NCBI RefSeq assembly: GCF_000760695.4
Contig: NZ_JHEG04000001.1
Coordinates: 5,896,204 to 5,960,203 of the forward strand
DNA length: 64,000 nucleotides
Reading direction: 5' to 3'
Origin: Tolypothrix bouteillei VB521301
GTDB taxonomy: Bacteria; Cyanobacteriota; Cyanobacteriia; Cyanobacteriales; Nostocaceae
Positions 53,991-61,212 of this stretch are shown one piece after another. The translations under genes were made by a program, and so were the position numbers. Below the pieces are notes generated by a model. It saw only the letters and a list, made by a program, of their open reading frames with translations, had not been told where the DNA came from and did not search any database. Position 1 is the first letter of the stretch; every line of letters starts with the position of its first letter.

Positions 53991-54257
53991 ATGGCTTCAG
54001 ATCGTTCTCAAAAAGTTCTAAAAATGCTTAATGACAGGTTACTCGAAGCTTATGAAAGATACTATGGAAATTTGAAGATTGGTGATATGTCTCCTAAAGA
54101 ATTCATCAAAACCTATGGATGTATAGAGGATAGACTTAATAGCAATTTAAAATTGGAAGTTACAACCTCTTCTGAATCTACTTCAACTTCCTCTACAAAC
54201 TCAGCTAGTACCGATCGCAGTTCCGAGTCATCTAATGACTCCCAAAATGTAGCTTAA
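53991..54257 (+). CDS. short chimeric reading frame, doubtful
   Basis: 88 residues. The first 51 (MASDRSQKVLKMLNDRLLEAYERYYG..) look like a small helical domain. From about codon 52 the frame is the antisense of a recombinase 3'-end copy, giving the Ser/Thr-rich tail ESTSTSSTNSASTDRSS. The natural C-terminus is therefore lost or replaced. Confidence 0.35.
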   Translation: MASDRSQKVLKMLNDRLLEAYERYYGNLKIGDMSPKEFIKTYGCIEDRLNSNLKLEVTTSSESTSTSSTNSASTDRSSESSNDSQNVA

Positions 54258-54336
54258 TAAGCAATAGCTGTTGTCCTCTTGGCATTTTCAAAGGTATCCC
54301 TATCTACAATCCGAGCGGGGATTGATAGGGTACTAC
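54142..54336 (-). pseudogene. remnant of a second serine-recombinase 3' end
   Basis: About 195 bp closely matching the last part of the recombinase gene at 54956-55170 (shared GCAATTTAAAA, GTTACAACC, TCTGAATCTA, ATTGATAGGGTACTA stretches) on the same strand. Its frame is broken by stops. It points to an earlier or duplicated recombinase. Confidence 0.75.
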
Positions 54337-54437
54337 TCCCTTAAATCCTTCATAACTGAAGGGCTGTTCATCCGGGTGACACTTCATAAAAGTTTTAGTC
54401 TACATTTTGGTTTTGCAGAAAAATGGATAAAGTCGAG

Positions 54438-54887
54438 CTAAGAATCTTTGTTTTTAGCAATAACCCAGCTTAAGACATTTAATACAGCAAATAAACTTGC
54501 ACCTGCTTCACCTATATCAACAAGGATACTCTCTCCGGATTTTATTTTTATATTTATTTCTTGAGTTTGGCTTTTAAATGATGCTCCTATGCGAAACATT
54601 TCTTCTTTATTAATATCTGCGCTTTTCATTATTTCGTAATATAAACTATTCCGCTTTTGATTAACTTCCCAGACGAATCTTTTGTTTGTAATTAAGCACC
54701 AATGATGGACGCTTAGAAAATTTAATATAGATGGTTTTTCGTCCGTTTCTAAAGCCACTTCATGCAGCACATAATTTTTTGTTTCATTCGGAAAACTTTT
54801 GAAGGACATAATAACTTTGCTATTGATTTTCTTCCGAACAAAAATAGAAGATATTATATCGGAATCTAATATTTTTTTGCTGCTCAT
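54438..54887 (-). CDS. hypothetical protein between recombinase copies
   Basis: 149 residues, no recognised family. It has a central beta-rich part (VHHWCLITNKRFVWEVNQKR, resembling PH-like/bPH folds) and a hydrophobic C-terminal helix (ASLFAVLNVLSWVIAK). It lies just downstream of the recombinase, on the same strand, with its own ATG. Confidence 0.5.
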   Translation of the reverse strand: MSSKKILDSDIISSIFVRKKINSKVIMSFKSFPNETKNYVLHEVALETDEKPSILNFLSVHHWCLITNKRFVWEVNQKRNSLYYEIMKSADINKEEMFRIGASFKSQTQEINIKIKSGESILVDIGEAGASLFAVLNVLSWVIAKNKDS

Positions 54888-54944
54888 AATTGTTTTACTA
54901 TTTCTATAACTTTATGATTGGTTCGCGTGACAGTCAAACCATAT

Positions 54945-56342
54945 CTAGAAATGAATCGCGGATGGCAATTTAAAACTAGGAGTTACAACCCCTTCTGAAT
55001 CTATTTCAACTTTCTCGACAAATTCAGCTAGTGCAGCTCGCAATACCGCGTCATCCAATGATTCCCAGAACTTAGCTTGAGACGCAATGACGATTTTCCT
55101 CTTAGCATTCTCAAAAGTATCCGGATCGACTATTCTACTTGGGGTTGATAGGGTACTAATAGTCGCTTCTATTTTTGCGATCGCTTGAATTATGTCTGGG
55201 TTAGAACTCCGCAGCCCTCGCAAAACCGACAATTCATTGGTTAACTTTTCTATTTGCTTGGTATGAATGACTTGTGTTGTCGCTGATTGATTTTCTAAAT
55301 GCTCGATTAATTTGGGTGCATATTCGCATAAAGCTGCGATCGTCTTCGCTATAATTTCCCGCAATCGAGTACATTTTGAATTTTTGCAGTGATATTTTCC
55401 CGGTTTATTGTAATTCACGCAGCGCATATACTCAGTTCTCGTTTTATGTCGGGAAAAGTTACGATACATACCTCCTTCACAATGGCTGCACTTAATTAAG
55501 CCTGCAAGCGGATAGTCGCCACGTGTTGATTTTGTCGAACTCCGATACCTCCTATTTGCCGACAATTTTTGTTGAATTGCGTCTACAGTGGCTGAAGTAA
55601 TCAGGGCTTCGTGAGTATTAAAATTGATTATTGGTTCTCGATTAATACCTTTTTTCTTTTTTATGAAATAAGCTGTATGTCCTTGTAAAGCAAGGTTTTT
55701 TACCCAATCTCGCAAGCCTGCAACAGTAAAAACTATTTCGTATTCATTATAAATGTAATTACATACATCTTTTAGCGATCGCATTTCCAAAATTAGCTCT
55801 ATAATAATTTTTGCTAGTTCAAAATAGGTTTTTCCAGATTTTTCGTGAATATTTTTATTAGGGGTTAAACGCTGATTTTCATCTTTGGCATATCCAAATG
55901 GAGGAACGCAAAACTTTAATTGCTGCCGAAAATACTCGTTTCCTTGTTTAACCCGTTGGGATAATAGCCTTGATTCAAACTCAGCAAGCCCGGACATCTG
56001 GTTAATACTAAACCATCCAAAGGGGCTGTTTGGATCGACAGGTGCATCGAGTACCCGTAGATTGACATTATGCCTGACAAAAATGTCGATTGTCTTGTGA
56101 ATAGTAATCACACTTCTACCCAAGCGATCGACACGAGTTATGATAATTTCGTCAACTTGGTTTTGTTGTACCAACTTCAGCAACTCATTAAATTGTTTTC
56201 TAGCATCGTTGCGTCCCGACTCAATATCAATCAAAACTTCCATTGCACCCGCTGCTTTTAATCTGGCTATTTGCTGATTGAGTGCGTCAAACTCCTCTGC
56301 TTGTTCTTGGGTGCTCACGCGGGCGTAACCGTAAACTCTCAT
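54945..56342 (-). CDS. large serine recombinase of the nifE element (XisF-like)
   Basis: 465 residues. The catalytic resolvase domain starts MRVYGYARVSTQEQ (Ser10 in the position of the nucleophile) and has IITRVDRLGRS. A recombinase domain, a zinc ribbon (CSHCEGGMYRN...MRCVNYNKPGKYHCKNSKC) and a coiled coil (residues 350-395) follow. This is the large-serine-recombinase plan of XisF of the fdxN element. Its start codon lies 64 bp from the element end, as for phage integrases beside attP. It probably excises the element in heterocysts. Confidence 0.92.
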   Translation of the reverse strand: MRVYGYARVSTQEQAEEFDALNQQIARLKAAGAMEVLIDIESGRNDARKQFNELLKLVQQNQVDEIIITRVDRLGRSVITIHKTIDIFVRHNVNLRVLDAPVDPNSPFGWFSINQMSGLAEFESRLLSQRVKQGNEYFRQQLKFCVPPFGYAKDENQRLTPNKNIHEKSGKTYFELAKIIIELILEMRSLKDVCNYIYNEYEIVFTVAGLRDWVKNLALQGHTAYFIKKKKGINREPIINFNTHEALITSATVDAIQQKLSANRRYRSSTKSTRGDYPLAGLIKCSHCEGGMYRNFSRHKTRTEYMRCVNYNKPGKYHCKNSKCTRLREIIAKTIAALCEYAPKLIEHLENQSATTQVIHTKQIEKLTNELSVLRGLRSSNPDIIQAIAKIEATISTLSTPSRIVDPDTFENAKRKIVIASQAKFWESLDDAVLRAALAEFVEKVEIDSEGVVTPSFKLPSAIHF

Positions 56343-56374
56343 GAGAATTTGTTCAAATCAATCCCAAAATAATA

Positions 56375-56965
56375 TCACAAAAGGTGTTGTTGTAAGTGGT
56401 TGGGTTCACGTGTACCTACTACATAATCTAATAGAGCTTCACCTGCAAGGCGGTTGCCAAAATTCTTGCTACCAATGAAACCTGGAGCATTAACGGGGAT
56501 AACAGGGGTGTTGATTTTCTCTCCAGCCGTTTTACACACTGCATCTAAATCTTCACCAATGAGAGCGGTGACACAGGTAGAGTAAACAAAGATAGCAGCA
56601 GGATGGTAGCGCTTTTCAATTTCCAAAATAGCTTTATATAACTTTTTCCCTCCACCAAAGATGACATCAGTTTCATCCATATCGGTGGTAAAGCCAGTCC
56701 TGTACAGCATTGGACCGGAAGAAAAACTACCGCGACTTCCCCAAGAATTACCAGAACAAGCGATCGGTCCGTGAACTAAATGAGCGGCATCGGTAATAGG
56801 TACTAGAGCAATCATAGCACCATCAAAAGCACAACCCCCTTGAGCAGCACCCGGTTTGGGTAATTGCGAACAAGACTTGTTTTTCTTGTCTCCATGCTTG
56901 TTTTTATTGTGTTCGCAACCGGGCTGAGTTAGCAACTCGTTAATTTTACTTTGGTTAATTTTCAT
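56375..56965 (-). CDS. nifE: nifE 5' segment (interrupted gene)
   Basis: 196 codons, of which the first 188 are NifE: the [12 protein letters not shown] and [15 protein letters not shown] motifs and [16 protein letters not shown] hold the cysteines that bind the NifE-side cluster. The last eight (NHLQQHLL) and the stop come from element DNA. After excision it would join the segment ending at 48573. Alone it is a fragment without the cofactor-holding C-terminal domains. Confidence 0.93.
   Translation of the reverse strand: MKINQSKINELLTQPGCEHNKNKHGDKKNKSCSQLPKPGAAQGGCAFDGAMIALVPITDAAHLVHGPIACSGNSWGSRGSFSSGPMLYRTGFTTDMDETDVIFGGGKKLYKAILEIEKRYHPAAIFVYSTCVTALIGEDLDAVCKTAGEKINTPVIPVNAPGFIGSKNFGNRLAGEALLDYVVGTREPNHLQQHLL
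56406..56422. other. nifE element end (5'-nifE side)
   Basis: TCACGTGTACCTACTAC: putative crossover TC at 56406-56407 and TACTAC arm at 56417-56422, the mirror of the GTAGTA arm at 49453-49458 and at the same 10-bp distance. Confidence 0.6.
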
Positions 56966-56984
56966 TTGATTCCTCGCGCAGGAT

Positions 56985-57071
56985 AGGATGGATAGTGTCT
57001 AATAGCTAATGGCTGATGGCTAATGGCTAATGGTTAATAGTAACGCACGATTAGCAATTAGCTATTAGCCA
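56985..57071. repeat. heptamer array between Mo-nitro_C gene and nifE
   Basis: TAATGGC/TTAGCCA heptamers in both orientations. The upstream gene's last codons TGC TAA are part of the array, as in nifN. Confidence 0.8.
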
Positions 57072-57398
57072 TTAGCAAATATATTTCGTAATATCTTCTC
57101 CACATTCATCAGCTAAATAAGATAAAGCACGGAAACGCAAAGCAACAAACTCGTCATACAAAGGATTGAGTTTACAAAGCGGCGGAATGTGGAAAGTACG
57201 TCCAAATAATTTAATATCTCGCTCAAACGGACAACAGCAAGGAATCAGTTGACAAAGAAGATGAGCGAGGCGAGCATTTCTAATTTGAATTTTATCTACC
57301 AAACGGCGCAAAGGATATAAAATATCAAAGGAGCCAGATTTTTTGTTGTTTGGTGGATGATAGTTTGGATGAGTGTGGGTGTGATTTACAGTTTCCAT
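57072..57398 (-). CDS. Mo-dependent nitrogenase family protein (Mo-nitro_C)
   Basis: 108 residues: RLVDKIQIRNARLAHLLCQLIPCCCPFERDIKLFG followed by IPPLCKLNPLYDEFVALRFRALSYL, the pattern of the Mo-nitro_C family found beside nif genes in cyanobacteria. The cysteine row (CCCPFE) suggests metal binding. It lies between nifK and nifE in the operon; its job is unknown. Confidence 0.85.
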   Translation of the reverse strand: METVNHTHTHPNYHPPNNKKSGSFDILYPLRRLVDKIQIRNARLAHLLCQLIPCCCPFERDIKLFGRTFHIPPLCKLNPLYDEFVALRFRALSYLADECGEDITKYIC

Positions 57399-57454
57399 AA
57401 TAGATGATGGTAAAAATGTAAAAGAAAAAGGAAAAAGAAAAGTGATTGGGGATT

Positions 57455-57540
57455 GTTCGTAGTTAGTGGTTAGTGGTTATTAGAGAATTTAATCAACTAC
57501 TAACGACTAACTACTGACTGCTAACCACTAACCATTAATC
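57455..57540. repeat. heptamer hairpin after nifK
   Basis: TTAGTGG units face CCACTAA units on both sides of a short AT stretch, forming a stem between nifK and the next gene. Such stems may protect the nifHDK message or separate it from the rest. Confidence 0.6.
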
Positions 57541-57583
57541 TTTTCCTTTTCCTTTCTTGGCACGTCGCAGGCTAACGCAATTC

Positions 57584-59122
57584 CTAGCGAATCAAGTCGA
57601 AGGAGATATCGGTCTTACCAGTAATGTTGGTGTTGCGATCCAACTCATCCAGAAGTGTGTTAACAACCCAGTTGAGTAGGTTTAAACCACCTTGGTAACC
57701 AACAGTTGGGTAGCGGTGCAAGTGGTGGCGATCGAAGAGAGGATAACCAATCCGTACCATTGGGATCTTGGTATCGCGCCACAGGTACTTACCGTAGGAG
57801 TTACCTACGAAGAAGTCTACAGGTTCAGTGAACAAGAGACTGCGTAGATGCCACAAGTCTTTTTGAATCCAAACAGTAGCTTGCTTACCGAAGGGGCTAG
57901 CGCTGAGGATTGCTTCCATTTCTTTCTTGAATTCGTTATCGCCATTGTTGCAGAGGATGTGTACTGGTTCAGCACCTAACTCCAACAAGAAGCTAACTAC
58001 ACTAATGATTAAATCTGGATCGCCGTAAATTGCGAACTTCTTGCCATGAATCCAAGCATAGGAGTCTGTCATGGCATCTACCAAGCGTCCCCGTTCGATT
58101 TCTAATTCTTCAGGGATAGGCTTACCAGTTAATTCTGACAGTGTCATTAAGAATTCATCAGTGCCTTTAACGCCCCAAGGACGCAATACCTTGGTTTGTT
58201 GACCCCACTTTTCTTTGACATACTCTTGTGTCTTTTGAGTGGAGTATCCTTGTAAGAACACGGTTCCATTTGCATTAATGGAATCAGCCGCATCTTCTAG
58301 CTTGGTACCACCTGGGTACATATTGTACTCACCGTTGTTTGGTGAATCCAAATAATCGCTGTTATCAGCCAGGATAGTATGGTCAATTCCCATCAAGCCC
58401 AGAATCCGCTTGATTTCGCGGTTGTTACCAGTGTAGGTATCAAATCCAGGAACAAAGTTCAGCTTGCCGTTGGTGGTATTTTTCTTCTTACCTTCTGTCA
58501 AATTAGACAGAATTCCCTTCATCATGTTGTCGTAGCCAGTGATGTGAGAACCAACGAAGCTAGGAGTGTGAGCAAAAGGTACGGGGAAATCCTGGGGAAT
58601 TGCATCTGCATTCTTAGCATTACCAATGAACGCGCCCAAGTCATCACCGATAACTTCTGCCATACAAGTGGTGCTGACAGCAATCATTTTTGGCTTGTAA
58701 AGTTGGTAAGCAACTTGCAAACCTTCAATCATGTTGTTTAAACCACCGAATACTGCAGCATCTTCTGTCATAGAAGAAGAAACGGCGGAGAACGGCTCTT
58801 TGTAATGACGGCTGAGGTGAGTACGGAAATAAGCAACGCAACCTTGAGAACCTTGTACAAAAGGTAAAGTACCTTCAAAACCAGCAGCAGCAAAAATAGC
58901 TCCTAAGGGTTGGCAACCTTTTGCAGGGTTAACTGTTAACGCTTCACGAGCAAAGTTCTTTTCACGGTACTCCCAGCTTTTTGTCCACTCAGAAACCCGT
59001 TCTACTTCTTCGTCGCTGTGTCCGCCTTCAAACTGTTCTCTTTTGTTCTTGAATAACTCTTGGTATTCTGGTTGTTGGAACAGCTCTGCGTGGTCTTTAA
59101 TTTGTTCTGGATTCTGAGGCAT
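57584..59122 (-). CDS. nifK: nitrogenase MoFe protein beta subunit NifK
   Basis: 512 residues, complete and uninterrupted. The P-cluster cysteines are in NPAKGCQPLGA, GSQGCVAYFRTHLSRH and STTCMAEVIGDDLG. A GGAGA ribosome site lies upstream of ATG 59122. With NifD it forms the MoFe protein. Confidence 0.97.
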   Translation of the reverse strand: MPQNPEQIKDHAELFQQPEYQELFKNKREQFEGGHSDEEVERVSEWTKSWEYREKNFAREALTVNPAKGCQPLGAIFAAAGFEGTLPFVQGSQGCVAYFRTHLSRHYKEPFSAVSSSMTEDAAVFGGLNNMIEGLQVAYQLYKPKMIAVSTTCMAEVIGDDLGAFIGNAKNADAIPQDFPVPFAHTPSFVGSHITGYDNMMKGILSNLTEGKKKNTTNGKLNFVPGFDTYTGNNREIKRILGLMGIDHTILADNSDYLDSPNNGEYNMYPGGTKLEDAADSINANGTVFLQGYSTQKTQEYVKEKWGQQTKVLRPWGVKGTDEFLMTLSELTGKPIPEELEIERGRLVDAMTDSYAWIHGKKFAIYGDPDLIISVVSFLLELGAEPVHILCNNGDNEFKKEMEAILSASPFGKQATVWIQKDLWHLRSLLFTEPVDFFVGNSYGKYLWRDTKIPMVRIGYPLFDRHHLHRYPTVGYQGGLNLLNWVVNTLLDELDRNTNITGKTDISFDLIR

Positions 59123-59402
59123 TGATGTTCTCCAAGCTTGCTGGGTTATATGTTTTAGGGGTTGAGGATTGGGGGTTGGGGATTAGGATTGGGGATTGAG
59201 GTATGAGTTCTTCCCCCTTGTCTTCCTTGTCTCCCTACTCCCTATCCCCCAGTCAGGTACTACCTGAGAATACTTAGTGAAAGAAGGGCTGTTACCTCAT
59301 CTTTACCCTTGTTCCCAAGCTCAGCCTGGGAATTTATTAGTTGAGGCTCCGCCTCATCTTTGGTTACCAAGCTGTTAACTTGGTAACCGATCGCTCTAGA
59401 AA
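59123..59402. other. nifD-nifK gap
   Basis: 280 bp without a gene; it contains a TTCCC-AAGCTCAGCC-TGGGAA-like palindrome near 59312 and G/T-rich GGATTGGGG repeats near 59160-59200. Confidence 0.5.
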
Positions 59403-59544
59403 TTAAGCGCTAACTTTAGCTTTAGCAGTTTCTTTTTTCCAAGGAGTTGGAATAATATCCCAAGTGGGGCTGTTGAGAGCTAAATCCATATCACGAGCAA
59501 AAACTGCGAAACCGTCATAACCGTGATAAGGACCGGAGTAATTC
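59403..59544 (-). CDS. nifD: nifD 3' end (interrupted gene)
   Basis: Only the last 46 codons of Nif[21 protein letters not shown].. to the stop at 59403. Upstream of TAC TCC the NifD match ends and the nifD element begins. The rest of nifD must lie beyond the window end. Confidence 0.93.
59534..59544. other. nifD element direct-repeat copy
   Basis: CGGAGTAATTC, i.e. GAATTACTCCG on the coding strand, one base different from the 11-bp GGATTACTCCG at which XisA recombines in Anabaena PCC 7120. The partner copy lies outside the window. Confidence 0.8.
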
Positions 59545-59662
59545 TGTTTATGCTTTAATATATTTTAGCTGTGTAATGTTTGCTGCAAGCAATGTCAAAG
59601 CTAAACAGTGTTTGCGGGTAACACATTTATTTTTAGACTAAATTTAGGCTAAAGACACCCAA

Positions 59663-61081
59663 ATGGAAAAACAGGGTATTGACAAATATCAGCAAGCTTT
59701 TGAAGACTTAGAGCCAATTTCATCGACTGATGGTAGTTTTCTTGGCTCAAGTCTGCAAGCACAGCAACAAAGAGAGCATATGCAAAATAAAGTATTACTG
59801 GAATTAGAGAAAGTTAATCAGCGTTTGAAGTTGGCAAAGACAAAGGTGACAATTCGGGAATCAAACGGAAGCTTGCAGTTACGTGCTACGTTACCAATTA
59901 AACCGGGAGATAAAGATACAAAGGGAACCGGAAGAAAGCAATACAATCTCAGTTTAAATATTCCAGCTAACTTAGATGGGTTGAAAACTGCTGAGGAAGA
60001 AGCATACGAATTAGGGAAGTTAATTGCAAGGCATAGCTTTCAATGGACTGATAAATATTTAGGAAATGAAGCTATTAAGAAAAGTTTCAAGACAATAGGA
60101 GAATTACTGGAAAAATTTGAAGAGGAGTATTTTAAAACACACAAACGAACAACAAAAAGCGAACATACTTTTTTTTATTACTTTTCTCGAACAAAACGAT
60201 TTACAAATCCTTTGGATTTAGCTTCTCCAGAAAATTTGGTAGCATCCGTTGAAAAAATTGATAAAGAATGGGCAAGATATAATGCAGTTCGTGCGATCTC
60301 AGCTTTTTGTCTAACTTTTAAAATTGACATTGATTTATCGAAATATTCCAAAATACCTGAGTGTAATTCCCGTAAGATACCTTCAGATGAAGAAATATGT
60401 ATGGGAATTTTAAAATTTGAAGATTACTTAAAGAATAGGGGAAATCAAGTCAACCAAGATGTCAAAGATAGCTGGCAACTTTGGCGCTGGACTTATGGAA
60501 TGCTAGCGGTTTTTGGTTTGCGACCGAGAGAACTTTTTACAAATCCCGATATTGATTGGTGGTTAAGTCAAGAAAACCTAGACTTGACATGGAAAGTTCA
60601 TAAAGATTGTAAAACGGGAGAGAGACAAGCATTGCCATTACACAAACAATGGATTGAAGACTTTGATTTAAGAAACCCAAAATATGTAGAGATGTTGGCA
60701 ACGGCTATTAGCAAGAAAGATAAGAATAATTACGCAGAGACAACCGCATTAACTCAAAGAGTAAGTTGGTGGTTTCGTAAAATAGGATTGGATTTTAAGC
60801 CCTACGATTTACGTCATGCTTGGGCGATTCGGGCGCATATTCTGGGAATCCCAATTAAAGCAGCGGCGGATAATTTAGGTCATAGCGTGCAAGTTCATAC
60901 TCAAACTTATCAGCGTTGGTTCTCGTTGGATATGAGGAAGTTAGCGATTAATCAAGCGTTGAGTAAGAGAAATGAACTGGAGTTTATTCGGGAGGAAAAT
61001 GCTAAGTTGAGGATGGAAAATGAGAAGTTAAAGCTAGAGATTGAAAAGTTGAAAATGGAGTTGCTTTATAAGCGGAGTTGA
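59663..61081 (+). CDS. xisA: tyrosine recombinase XisA (nifD element excisase)
   Basis: 472 residues of the tyrosine recombinase family: first arginine in LRPRELF, the H-x-x-R box in YDLRHAWAIRAH and the catalytic tyrosine in VHTQTYQRWF. A leucine/lysine-rich coiled coil ends the protein (RMENEKLKLEIEKLKMEL). XisA excises the nifD element during heterocyst formation. It is on the strand opposite to nifD. Confidence 0.94.
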   Translation: MEKQGIDKYQQAFEDLEPISSTDGSFLGSSLQAQQQREHMQNKVLLELEKVNQRLKLAKTKVTIRESNGSLQLRATLPIKPGDKDTKGTGRKQYNLSLNIPANLDGLKTAEEEAYELGKLIARHSFQWTDKYLGNEAIKKSFKTIGELLEKFEEEYFKTHKRTTKSEHTFFYYFSRTKRFTNPLDLASPENLVASVEKIDKEWARYNAVRAISAFCLTFKIDIDLSKYSKIPECNSRKIPSDEEICMGILKFEDYLKNRGNQVNQDVKDSWQLWRWTYGMLAVFGLRPRELFTNPDIDWWLSQENLDLTWKVHKDCKTGERQALPLHKQWIEDFDLRNPKYVEMLATAISKKDKNNYAETTALTQRVSWWFRKIGLDFKPYDLRHAWAIRAHILGIPIKAAADNLGHSVQVHTQTYQRWFSLDMRKLAINQALSKRNELEFIREENAKLRMENEKLKLEIEKLKMELLYKRS

Positions 61082-61212
61082 AACACAAAGCAACATTGAT
61101 GATTGCAAAAATAACTTCATGTGTTTCCTTGCGATCGCTATTCGCAATATTCGTTATTGTGCAAAATCCACTCATCTAAAATTCAAAATAGCAAAACCTG
61201 CAACTTGAGCGC

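Larger units (their letters stand above)
49469..56406. mobile_element. nifE excision element, about 6.94 kb
   Basis: The segment splits nifE after codon 187. Removing it at the TC dinucleotide common to both ends (49468-49469 and 56406-56407; GA on the coding strand) restores a frame reading GTR-EPEYTTPYD. This matches the NifE family and makes a protein of about 484 residues. It encodes a large serine recombinase 64 bp inside one end plus a few cargo genes, mostly on the other strand. Heterocyst excision elements in nifE are a known class; this one's function is inferred. Confidence 0.88.

Noticed and set aside
49448..56387. AAGGTGT present at both ends of the nifE element as the recombination repeat
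   Set aside because: Joining at this 7-mer puts the two nifE parts in different frames, while joining at the shared GA gives a normal NifE.
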